NCBI GenBank assembly: GCA_029861485.1
Contig: JAOTZF010000079.1
Location: forward strand, 1 to 7,852
Length of the DNA stretch: 7,852 nt
From: Thermoleophilia bacterium
GTDB lineage: Bacteria; Actinomycetota; Thermoleophilia; Miltoncostaeales; Miltoncostaeaceae
Reading direction: 5' to 3'
Shown here: piece after piece, positions 1 through 6,160 of the stretch
Layout: the number at the start of each line of letters is the position of its first letter
How positions within the stretch are numbered: the stretch's first letter is position 1
The notes under the pieces: model-generated
What the model saw: the letters and a program-made list of their open reading frames with translations, nothing else
Database searches by the model: none
What the model was told of the DNA's origin: nothing
Made by a program: the position numbers and the translations under genes

Positions 1-508
1 ACTGTCGGCGGTCCCGGTCCTGATCGGAGGGCTGGCAGGCTTCGACAACGCCGCTTTGCCATTGGCGCAGCCGAGGAATGGTGCGCAGTATCAACGTCGT
101 CTTGCCACACCCGGCCGCTCCGAAGAAGTGAACGATCAGCGGCGAGCCGCTCTGACGACGGCCAGGGTCGTGCTCCATCGCGGTGCTCAGCACCCGCTTG
201 AGGTCGGTCCGAGTGAGTACCCCGACCAGCTCCGACTCCTCCCAGGCGAGCACGATCTCCCGATCGTCGAGCAGCTGGTTCATGGCGCTCTCGGCCGGGT
301 CGCTCGCGTTGACGCGGCCGACGTTCTCCGCAGATATCAGCACGGTCGGGCCCTCATCGGTGGCGAGCCACAAACCCACGACCTCCTCGCCATCGACCAA
401 GGGGAGGTGGTGGATGTTCGCGGCCTCGATGAGCCCCGCGACGTCCTCTGCCGTCGCGTCGGGATCAGCAGTCAGCGGAACCCGTGTCATGACGTCTGAA
501 ACCTTCAC
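1..508 (-). CDS. CBS-domain pair fused to a P-loop NTPase (HypB/MobB-like), C-terminus cut by window edge
   Basis: The visible 169 residues start at a GTG. Residues about 1-52 and 54-108 form two CBS-like repeats: the first opens with the typical KVSDVMT and has the HHLPLVDG strand, the second has VGVLTRTDL. CBS pairs usually sense adenine nucleotides. A P-loop domain follows at about residue 122: IVHFFGAAGCGKTTLI, with a GxxGxGKT Walker A at 130-137. The setting (strand, P-loop, helix, then VVE at 154-156) resembles SIMIBI GTPases such as HypB, which loads nickel, or MobB. The acidic residue after VE in HypB is not conserved here (EAC), so the substrate is unknown. The start is fixed by AGGAGG six bases upstream; an ATG at codon 7 is a weaker alternative. 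The gene begins 16 bases after the permease remnant, so it probably shares its transcript. The rest of the NTPase lies outside the window. The CBS call is firm, the P-loop call good, and the HypB/MobB assignment tentative. Confidence 0.8.
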   Translation of the reverse strand, partial: MKVSDVMTRVPLTADPDATAEDVAGLIEAANIHHLPLVDGEEVVGLWLATDEGPTVLISAENVGRVNASDPAESAMNQLLDDREIVLAWEESELVGVLTRTDLKRVLSTAMEHDPGRRQSGSPLIVHFFGAAGCGKTTLILRTIPRLRQWQSGVVEACQPSDQDRDRRQ

Positions 509-514
509 GAGGCG

Positions 515-520
515 CCTCCT
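515..520 (-). promoter_or_regulatory. Ribosome binding site of the CBS-NTPase gene
   Basis: On the minus strand, AGGAGG is followed by six bases and then GTG. This is the strongest Shine-Dalgarno match seen in the window. It selects the GTG at 508 over the in-frame ATG at 490. Confidence 0.75.
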
Positions 521-558
521 GGCTTCATCGCTCGTCCTGGTCAGTTCTGAGTCTGGGC

Positions 559-582
559 GGAGACGCCGCCCGCGGCGTCTCC
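559..582. terminator. Perfect GC-rich inverted repeat near the end of the permease remnant
   Basis: The 11-base arms ggagacgccgc and gcggcgtctcc are separated by two bases, giving a stem of about 10 bp with a 4-base loop in RNA. It lies inside the last 60 bases of the permease reading frame. No T-run follows on either strand, so if it terminates transcription it is of the tail-less kind often proposed for actinobacteria. It could equally have been the original terminator of a longer gene arrangement. Confidence 0.45.
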
Positions 583-602
583 GTGTGGCGTGCGCAGTCC
601 AT

Positions 603-650
603 CATTGCACCGCCGCCGCTGTTTCTCATTGCACCGCCGCCGCTGTTTCG
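603..650. repeat. 24-base tandem duplication
   Basis: Two adjacent copies, 603-626 and 627-650, differ only in the final base (t versus g). The unit begins cattgcaccgccgccgctgt. Because 24 is a multiple of three, it appears on the minus strand as the repeated peptide RNSGGGAM inside the permease remnant and does not break the frame. Replication slippage on the GCC-rich core is the simplest origin. Confidence 0.9.
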
Positions 651-1109
651 CGGTAAACCCGCAACTCCGGCAGGGGGTCGCGCTCCCGGCGTACCGGAGA
701 CGCGATGGACGATCAGGCCCACGCCGACGATCACGCCCGCGCGCGCGATATCCGTGAGCGACCCTGCTATGGCCTGGTTGACGATGAGAGCGGCGCACGC
801 GGCTGCTCCGAGCGTGAGACAGTCGGAGCCAAAGGCGCTCGCCGCGGTCGCGGCGGAGGTGAGCCCGGAAGCCAGCACCGCGAGGCCTACCGCGAAGCTC
901 AGGGTCGGGCGTTTGAGGGCCCGGTCCACGTAGATGATGATGCCCGCCGCACCGGGGTACTTCGTGACGAGCTCACACAGTGAGAGCGCCGAAAGCGCCG
1001 CTGCCACGAACACCAGGCGGAAGGCCAACCACGCCGCGCTCCCCACCTCGTCGACCGCCTCGCCCGTGACGACGTAGATTCCGGCACCCAGCACGTATTT
1101 GATCACCAT

Positions 1110-1420
1110 GACGAGCAGCAGGCCCGGGCCGATGCTGCGGGCAAGGCGGGGCTGGCCGCGTGGCGGAGCGCCATACCCGCGCTGAGGCTGCGTCCCGGCG
1201 GGCGATCACCATCCGTGATTCACGTGGTGCTCCCGCGGTGAACCACCGCGACACACGCCGGGAGGTCCCCAGCGCGGCGTCGGTTCGCGCGCCTGTACGG
1301 CACCCGGCCTCAGGCCCACGCAACGGCACGGGGTTGTGAAGACCCCTCCTCGGCCCATTAGTCGCAAACCCCGGCAGAGGCGCGCGCCGGTGGGCCTTCG
1401 CTCTGCGAGGGCACGTACCC
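1110..1420. other. Spacer between recQ and the permease remnant, with small palindromes
   Basis: I see no gene here. Frames on the minus strand give arginine- and proline-rich text without family resemblance, apart from the last 30 bases, which continue the permease N-terminus. Structures present are: a 7-bp stem with a 3-base loop (cgcggtgaaccaccgcg, 1234-1250); a short palindrome cgtgattcacg (1214-1224); a 5-bp stem with a 7-base loop, ggggt/acccc (1330-1346); and gcagag/ctctgc arms (1374-1379 and 1401-1406) shortly after the recQ stop. The last could help end recQ transcription. The first two lie 105-140 bases upstream of the permease start and could be operator-like. None is strong evidence by itself. 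Confidence 0.35.
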
Positions 1421-3634
1421 CTACGCGGCGAGCTCCTCCAGCACGACGAAGAGGCTCTCGGAGTGGCGCTCCAAGAAGGCGGGTCCGACTCCGCGAATCG
1501 CCGAGAGCGCCGCTGCGCCATGGGGCCGGCGACGGGCGATCTCGGCAAGGGTGGTATCCGGGCAGACGGTGTACGCGGGGCGGTCCTCAGCCCGTTCCCG
1601 CCGCCATTCCCGCAGGCGCTCGAACACTTCAGGGGCGACGTCGCTCGCGCCCTTGGGCATCGTTCGGGGGACGCCGCGACGCGGAGCGGGCGGGCCGCCA
1701 ACCTGTGGGGCGGCGCCGGCGACGATGGCCAGGATGGCGTCGTTGTGGTTCTCGCGAAGCCAAGGGCCCACGCCCGAGACGGTCTCGAGTGCAGCGCCAT
1801 CGCCGGGCCGTTGACGCGCGATCTCCCTCAGGGCACCGTTGGATGCGACCCGGAACGCCGGCCATCCGAGTTCCTTCGCCACCGCTCGACGCCACACGCG
1901 CAGCCGATCGAGCAGGTCGCGGTCGGCCACCTCGAGGCCCTCCCTGTCGTCGGCCGGGCTCTGCCGTCCAGGCCGCGTACCCCCACGGGGTTCCGCGAAC
2001 TCCGGCGAGGGAGCCTCACAGACGTCGCAGCATCGCTCCTCGGGCGCGCCCTCCCGCTGGTCGCCGAAGTACTCGAGGATCGCGCCGCGCCGACAGCGGT
2101 CGTTCTCTGCGTACGCCACGAGCGCATCAAGTGCGCTCCACCGCCGCCGCAGCTCCGTACGCACCTGGTGCTCGAGTTCTTCAGCCGCCGCGGCGTCCAG
2201 GCGCTCGCTCGTCATCTTTCCTCTGACGCCGCGGCCTGGAGCGGCGATCGTCCGCAGCGCGCCCACGCGCTCGGCCATGGCCAGCTCGAAGCGATCTCGA
2301 TCGTCCAGCGATCCCGGGGGAAGCTCGAACTCTCCGTCCGGCCCGGCGGCGCTCGCAAGGCGCGCCAGCAGTCCGTCCACGTCCGCGCGGCCGAGCCGTG
2401 CGGATCCGATGCGGTTCTTGATGCGGCCGATGTCCGTCGAGGCCGCCAGCAGGAGGGCTCGCGCCTGCTCGCCGTCGCGGCCTGCTCGTCCGGCCTCTTG
2501 GTAGTACTGCTCCAGCGAGTCGGGGGCGGCCCAGTGGACGACCAGACGGATGTCCGGCTTGTCCACGCCCATACCGAATGCGTTGGTCGCACACATCACC
2601 TGCACCTCGCCGTCCATGAACGCGGCTTGGGTCAGCGCGCGGTCGGAGCGCCCCGCGTGGTACGACGCCGTGCGGTACGCCTCACGGCCGAGGTCATCGG
2701 CCAGCTCATCGGCGGCCCTGCGTGTGCCGCAGTAGACGATGGCCGGGCCCTCGCAGGCCGAAAGCGCCTCACGCAACGCCGCCGACTTCCTCATGACGGT
2801 CCCACGACCGGCCAGGCTCAGTGCGTCGTAGGTGATGTTCGGTCGATCGAACCCGGTTGTGACGACCACCGGCTCGCGAAGGCCCAGGCGTGCGGCGATG
2901 TCCCGCTGCACCCGCGGAGTGGCGGTTGCGGTCAACGCGATCGTGGCCCGCGCGCCGACCCGCGCGCGGAACTCTCCCACGCGCCGATAGTCGGGCCGGA
3001 AATCGTGCCCCCACTCCGATACACAGTGCGCCTCGTCGACGATGAACAACTGCACCCCGCGGCGATGGGTCGCCTCGACGAAGGCAGGTGAGTTGAACCG
3101 CTCGGGTGCGACGTACAGCAGCATCGGCTCTCCGGCGCGGAGGCGGTCGAGAACCGAACCCTGGGCGCTCTCATCCATCTGCGAGCTCAACATCGCCGTT
3201 GGCAGGCCGGCATCGGTGAGTGCGCGATGCTGGTCTTCGATCAGCGCGATCAGCGGACTGACCACCAATGAGAGGCCGCCGAGCACCGCTGCCGGGGCCT
3301 GGTAGCACAGGCTCTTGCCGCTACCGGTGGCCATCACCACCAAGGTGTCGAGCGCGGACAGCGCCGAGGTGATCGCGCGGTCCTGGCCCGGTCGCAGCGC
3401 ACTGACGCCCAGCCGCGCGAGAACCACGTGCAGCGGGAGCCCGTCGGCCAGCCCGCGGCCATGCTCGCCGGAGAGGGCGCGCCCGGCTGCGGCGAGCACC
3501 GCCCTCTCGGGCTCGTCAGCGCTCTGCCATGCCCCGCGGAGCTCGTCCAACGCTGCATCGCGCTCGAGCGCCTCCAGTCTGGGGCTGGCGAGAGCCGCGA
3601 CGCGGTCGACGGGAATCTGACTGCTATAGGCCAC
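1421..3634 (-). CDS. recQ: ATP-dependent DNA helicase RecQ with two HRDC domains
   Basis: A 737-residue superfamily 2 helicase that unwinds DNA 3' to 5' in recombination and fork repair. The motifs appear in order: RPGQ (81-84), Walker A ATGSGKS (102-108), DEAH (200-203) followed by the RecQ aromatic-rich loop SEWGHDFRPDY, LTATATP (234-240), IVYCGTRRAADEL (299-311), and motifs V-VI from NAFGMGVDKPDIR to QEAGRAGRDG. A RecQ zinc-binding subdomain follows, with cysteines at 514, 535, 536 and 539 around EYFGDQ. The winged-helix half of the usual RQC region is not recognisable: only about 30 residues separate the last cysteine from the first HRDC domain (about 571-640). A second HRDC domain fills 665-735; both carry the GVGP turn. 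An N-terminal extension of about 70 residues is unassigned. The GTG start has no clear Shine-Dalgarno site but has a possible -10 box six bases upstream, so it may be leaderless. All catalytic motifs are intact. Confidence 0.95.
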   Translation of the reverse strand: MAYSSQIPVDRVAALASPRLEALERDAALDELRGAWQSADEPERAVLAAAGRALSGEHGRGLADGLPLHVVLARLGVSALRPGQDRAITSALSALDTLVVMATGSGKSLCYQAPAAVLGGLSLVVSPLIALIEDQHRALTDAGLPTAMLSSQMDESAQGSVLDRLRAGEPMLLYVAPERFNSPAFVEATHRRGVQLFIVDEAHCVSEWGHDFRPDYRRVGEFRARVGARATIALTATATPRVQRDIAARLGLREPVVVTTGFDRPNITYDALSLAGRGTVMRKSAALREALSACEGPAIVYCGTRRAADELADDLGREAYRTASYHAGRSDRALTQAAFMDGEVQVMCATNAFGMGVDKPDIRLVVHWAAPDSLEQYYQEAGRAGRDGEQARALLLAASTDIGRIKNRIGSARLGRADVDGLLARLASAAGPDGEFELPPGSLDDRDRFELAMAERVGALRTIAAPGRGVRGKMTSERLDAAAAEELEHQVRTELRRRWSALDALVAYAENDRCRRGAILEYFGDQREGAPEERCCDVCEAPSPEFAEPRGGTRPGRQSPADDREGLEVADRDLLDRLRVWRRAVAKELGWPAFRVASNGALREIARQRPGDGAALETVSGVGPWLRENHNDAILAIVAGAAPQVGGPPAPRRGVPRTMPKGASDVAPEVFERLREWRRERAEDRPAYTVCPDTTLAEIARRRPHGAAALSAIRGVGPAFLERHSESLFVVLEELAA

Positions 3635-3640
3635 CCGATC

Positions 3641-3646
3641 ACACTA
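3641..3646 (-). promoter_or_regulatory. Possible -10 box of a leaderless recQ transcript
   Basis: TAGTGT fits the actinobacterial TANNNT -10 pattern and ends six bases before the GTG of recQ, the spacing expected when transcription starts at the initiation codon. No convincing -35 box was found, and a six-base degenerate motif is weak evidence alone. Confidence 0.3.
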
Positions 3647-3678
3647 ATGCCGGCCCCGGCGCACCTTGTGGCCGTGTC

Positions 3679-3706
3679 GGCCCGGACGCGTGCTCGCGCC
3701 CGGGCC
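3679..3706. terminator. Strong hairpin behind the dehydrogenase tail
   Basis: The arms ggcccgg (3679-3685) and ccgggcc (3700-3706) pair perfectly. After one a/c mismatch, cgcg pairs with cgcg around the loop tgct. It begins 11 bases after the TGA of the dehydrogenase remnant on the minus strand and ends 45 bases before recQ starts. Its position suggests the terminator of the former dehydrogenase operon, still in place. There is no T-run behind it. Confidence 0.5.
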
Positions 3707-3716
3707 ACGCGAGTGG

Positions 3717-3785
3717 TCAGACCTGAGCCATACCGCCGTCGACGGGCAGCTCGGCCCCGGTGACGTGACGGACTACGCGGGACCC
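3717..3785 (-). pseudogene. C-terminal tail of a short-chain dehydrogenase/reductase
   Basis: The last 22 codons of this frame end in HVTGAELPVDGGMAQV and a TGA. This fits the SDR C-terminal signature, in which a Y/F-V-T/N-G strand is followed by a hydrophobic-x-V-D-G-G turn near the cofactor pocket. The upstream text of the same frame shows no Rossmann fold, no TGxxxGxG and no YxxxK, and belongs to the region behind the ABC remnant. About 230 residues of a normal 250-residue enzyme are therefore missing. It sits 53 bases after the ABC remnant stop and just before a hairpin, so it looks like the stump left by a deletion. A chance match to a 16-residue signature with this fit is unlikely but not excluded. 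Confidence 0.6.
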
Positions 3786-3838
3786 TGGACGGGTCGGAGA
3801 GCGAGGCGACGCTCGGTGGCCCATCTGTTGAGGCGCCT

Positions 3839-4540
3839 CTACGCTGAGGCCGGGCTTCGCACAAGAACGCGCTTCTCGCGGATTTCGGGCACGCTTTCGC
3901 CGTTGGCCATGACCAGGCCGTCCGCGCACCGGGTCTCGACGGCACCGTCGCCGAACTGCTCGTGGTAGAGATCGCGATACATGCCGCCGGTGGCCAGTAG
4001 TGAGTCGTGGTTGCCGGTTTCGATGATCCGTCCCCGGTCGATCACGTGGATGATGTCGGCGGCCTGAATGGTCGACAGGCGGTGGGCTACCGCGAGGGTG
4101 GTGCGCCCGCTGACCAGCTCCCCGAGGGCGGCCTGGATACGTCCCGCGTAGAACGACAGCGACAGCCCGTGCAAATGGCGGTAAAGGTTGTTGCGCAGAT
4201 CCAGGAGCACGCGCTGACCGAGGCGATTGGTGACGACGGTCTGCCACACCCCGAGCAGCCCAGAAAGCGCAGCGACCGCCAGCATGACGGCGGTCAGAAT
4301 CGCCAACAGCCGAACGTTCGGGCCGTCCTGATCGGAGGGGAAGAGGCCGTCGTCGAAGACCACCTGGAGCAGTAGCGGGTTGATCACGCCGAGGGCGGCG
4401 GTCACGAGCACCAGCGCGAGCACCAGGATCGTCTGGCCCATGTAGGGCGCGAACAGCCTGGCGATGCGTCGCCACGATGCGGAACCCTCGCCCGTCGGGG
4501 CGTCGTGGCGCGCTTGTCTGTCGTCGTCGGGCTCCGCCAC
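3839..4540 (-). pseudogene. ABC exporter remnant: N-terminal membrane piece joined in frame to the end of the ATPase domain
   Basis: Residues 1-131 look like the start of a fused permease-ATPase exporter (ABCB type): WRRIARLFAPYMGQ, membrane helices at about 36-56 and 78-98, then TNRLGQRVLLDLRNNLYRHLHGLSLSFY, the usual coupling region. From about residue 137 the text jumps to the far end of the nucleotide-binding domain: LVSGRTTLAVAHRLSTIQAAD with the H-loop histidine (153), then VIDRGRIIETGNHDSLL and MYRDLYHEQF. Helices 3-6, Walker A, the Q-loop, the signature motif and Walker B are all missing. The length is 233 residues against about 580-620 in the family. The frame is unbroken across the join near 4121-4150. 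The GTG start has no proper Shine-Dalgarno site. It cannot hydrolyse ATP by the known mechanism; if translated it would be a two-helix membrane protein with a short soluble tail. Confidence 0.75.
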
Positions 4541-4547
4541 GCCTCAG

Positions 4548-4553
4548 AAGATA
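4548..4553 (-). promoter_or_regulatory. Possible -10 box in front of the ABC remnant
   Basis: TATCTT fits TANNNT and lies seven bases before the GTG start, again the spacing of a leaderless actinobacterial promoter. No clear -35 box is seen. Confidence 0.3.
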
Positions 4554-4563
4554 TGCGCTGGGC

Positions 4564-4579
4564 GCGGGCAAACGCCCGC
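4564..4579. terminator. Short hairpin after the AI-2E family permease
   Basis: gcgggc and gcccgc form a perfect 6-bp stem with a 4-base loop, starting 46 bases after the stop of the permease gene. No T-run follows. It may end that transcript and separate it from the ABC remnant. Confidence 0.4.
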
Positions 4580-4625
4580 TCAGGTGCGCGTTCGCCTCAG
4601 GAGGGCACGCTGCGGGTGATTACGT

Positions 4626-5729
4626 CTAGTACGGGACGGTTCGGCTGCTCAGGGCAGGCTCGGGGCGCTGCTGCCAGAACTCCTGAAGCGTCACCTGCAG
4701 CATCCCGGCGACGGGAATGGCGATCAGCACGCCCACGATGCCGAGTAGCTTCGCGCCGATCAGGACCGCGATAATGATCCAGAGCGGGTTCAGCTGCACG
4801 GTGCGCCTCTGGATGAGCGGCTGCACGAAGTTGTTCTCTACCTGCTGGTAGACCAGCAGGTATGCGAGAGCGGCGATGCCCACGGGAATACTGACGAAGA
4901 ACGCCACGATCACATAGGGGATGCCGCCGAGCGTTGCGCCAACCAGGGGCACGAGGGTCATCAAGCCCACCCACAGGGCCAGCAGCGAAGCGCCCGGGAC
5001 CTCGAGCAGCGTCAGGAATACCCAGGCGGCGCTGCCGGCGATAGTGGCGACGATCAGCAACCCGACGGCGTATCCCGCGATCACCCGGTACATGTTGTCG
5101 GCGACCCGCGAGACGCGCGGGCGCATCTGGGGCGAGAACTGCGTCACGACCCAGCGACGGATCTCCGATCCGTAGAGGCTCAAGAGGAAGGTGAGCACCC
5201 CGATCGAGATCGCGGCGACTAGGCCGTTGGCGAACCGCGTGGTGATGTCGACCGCCGTGCTCGGGCCCGCGATGCTCGAGACGGCGTCGGTGAGTCGCAC
5301 CTCGAGCTCGTTCAGTAGCCCGTAACGCTCGTCGAGGTCCTGAACCAGGCGCGAGTTCTGCAATCGGTCGGCGTACCGGGGTACGTCCTCGACGAGCTGC
5401 TCGCCGGCGGTGATCAACCGCGGCACGAAGATCGCCGCGACGGCGGTGATTACAAGGAGCGCGAGTACGTATACCGCGCTGATGGCCAGCACCCGTGGAA
5501 CGCGCAGCCGCTGCTGGAGTTGGGTCACCAAAGGATTGATTGCGACCGCGAGGAGGCTCGAGATGAAGACCCACGTGATGATCTGGCGGCTGAGCCATGC
5601 GGCCCAGAGCACCGCAAAGATCACCAGCAGCAGCAGGATCACCCTGACGATGGCGCGATTGGACGGGCCTCCGTCGGGTATCTGAGGACCCCAGGGGAGA
5701 GGGGCCGAATCGTCGCGCGGAGATCCCAT
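4626..5729 (-). CDS. AI-2E family transporter (PerM/UPF0118 family permease)
   Basis: A 367-residue integral membrane protein. A 25-residue polar N-terminus is followed by helices at about 28-46, 48-66 and 79-103, and a helical loop at about 104-165 probably outside the membrane. Further helices lie at about 170-186 and 221-242, and a hydrophobic block runs from 246 to the C-terminal end. The family hallmark is clear: YQQVENNFVQPLIQRRTV, then LNPLWIIIAVLIG and GVLIAIPVAG. Length and layout are normal for the family. Despite the name, only some members export autoinducer-2; others are tied to sodium-proton exchange or have no known substrate, and none can be named here. The ATG start lacks a clear Shine-Dalgarno site. 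It is followed by a small hairpin and then the ABC remnant. It looks intact. Confidence 0.9.
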   Translation of the reverse strand: MGSPRDDSAPLPWGPQIPDGGPSNRAIVRVILLLLVIFAVLWAAWLSRQIITWVFISSLLAVAINPLVTQLQQRLRVPRVLAISAVYVLALLVITAVAAIFVPRLITAGEQLVEDVPRYADRLQNSRLVQDLDERYGLLNELEVRLTDAVSSIAGPSTAVDITTRFANGLVAAISIGVLTFLLSLYGSEIRRWVVTQFSPQMRPRVSRVADNMYRVIAGYAVGLLIVATIAGSAAWVFLTLLEVPGASLLALWVGLMTLVPLVGATLGGIPYVIVAFFVSIPVGIAALAYLLVYQQVENNFVQPLIQRRTVQLNPLWIIIAVLIGAKLLGIVGVLIAIPVAGMLQVTLQEFWQQRPEPALSSRTVPY

Positions 5730-5742
5730 GCGCTAGGGGATT

Positions 5743-5773
5743 CGCGGCGCCGGAGCTCAGTCCTGGCGCCGCG
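5743..5773. terminator. Nine-base-pair hairpin between the YtxH-like gene and the AI-2E family gene
   Basis: cgcggcgcc (5743-5751) and ggcgccgcg (5765-5773) pair perfectly around a 13-base loop that itself contains gagctc. It lies 40 bases after the YtxH-like stop and 13 bases before the start of the AI-2E family gene. It could end the first transcript or, being so close to the start, limit ribosome access to the second gene. No T-run is present. Confidence 0.5.
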
Positions 5774-5813
5774 CGTTGCGATCGGGGCGCGTGCCCGCGC
5801 AGCGAGTACCGGT

Positions 5814-6143
5814 CTAGGCTGCGGAGGCCCCGTTGCTCGCCGTGGCGCCGACCGGCTCGCGGTCCTCCGTGCCGTGGCCGACCGCCACGAGCGCGTCGCG
5901 GGCGCTGACCAGCGTCTGATACCGCCACTGGTTGCCGCCCGCGGCCTCGTCCTTCTCGGACTCGAGGTCGCGAATCATCACATCGAGCCGCTCGGCGGTT
6001 GCCGCCGCTCGTGCTCGAGTGGCGCTGGTCGTCGTGCTGTATGCGCGACGCGCGACCTTCCGCGTACGCTCCGACCGAAGAGCGAGCGCTACTCCCACCG
6101 CGCCGCCGATCAGCGCGGCGGTGAGCGCGATACGACTGTTCAT
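5814..6143 (-). CDS. Small single-helix membrane protein, YtxH-like
   Basis: The product has 109 residues. An N-terminal glycine/alanine-rich helix (about 5-22, ALTAALIGGAVGVALAL) is followed directly by basic residues RSERTRK. An alanine/arginine-rich helical stretch to about residue 66 may form a coiled coil, and the tail is acidic then alanine-rich. This layout is that of YtxH-like envelope proteins, whose function is poorly known. The frame stays open 35 codons further upstream, but the added text is arginine-rich and lacks a membrane segment. The ATG at 6143 has AAAGGAG seven bases before it, which decides the start. It may share regulation through the repeated TGGCGC motifs upstream. 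Family assignment is tentative; the reading frame is well supported. Confidence 0.7.
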   Translation of the reverse strand: MNSRIALTAALIGGAVGVALALRSERTRKVARRAYSTTTSATRARAAATAERLDVMIRDLESEKDEAAGGNQWRYQTLVSARDALVAVGHGTEDREPVGATASNGASAA

Positions 6144-6150
6144 CTCGATA

Positions 6151-6157
6151 CTCCTTT
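6151..6157 (-). promoter_or_regulatory. Ribosome binding site fixing the YtxH-like start
   Basis: AAAGGAG on the minus strand lies seven bases before the ATG at 6143. It argues against the longer frame that would begin at 6248. Confidence 0.7.
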
Positions 6158-6160
6158 GTT

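Larger units (their letters stand above)
525..1109 (-). pseudogene. APC-family amino-acid permease remnant, core deleted
   Basis: Residues 1-93 match the N-terminal end of APC-superfamily permeases: YVLGAGIYVVTGEAVDEVG in the first helix, then ELVTKYPGAAG and FAVGLAVLASGLTSAATAA. From about residue 98 the text (LGAAACAALIVNQAI, then TDIARAGVIVGVGLIVHRVSG) reads like the last two helices of such permeases. The roughly eight helices normally between them are absent: 194 residues here against about 420-480 in the family. The frame is open across the join, which lies near 815-833. The expected start is also missing. The open frame reads SIGPGLLLV upstream of the ATG at 1109, as in intact homologues, but meets a stop near 1206 with no ATG, GTG or TTG between. 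An ATG near 1166 lies one frame away, so a one-base deletion is possible. The C-terminal tail holds a duplicated eight-residue unit. Transport activity is very unlikely. The family call is from memory, without a search. Confidence 0.6.

Noticed and set aside
1321..1420. Possible tRNA or small RNA after recQ
   Set aside because: No cloverleaf, no GGTTCGA-like T loop and no acceptor pairing; only short stems are present.
1463..3091. Plus-strand open frame of 542 codons
   Set aside because: It lies wholly antisense to recQ, whose motifs are unmistakable. Its arginine- and valine-rich translation matches no family and is a by-product of high GC.
3786..4571. Minus-strand frame overlapping the ABC remnant, upstream of the dehydrogenase tail
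   Set aside because: Only the last 22 codons resemble a protein family. The rest is an arginine- and proline-rich shadow of the ABC remnant in another frame.
4597..5928. Minus-strand frame of 443 codons over the AI-2E family gene
   Set aside because: It is a shadow in another frame. The clear transmembrane pattern and family hallmark belong to the 367-codon frame.
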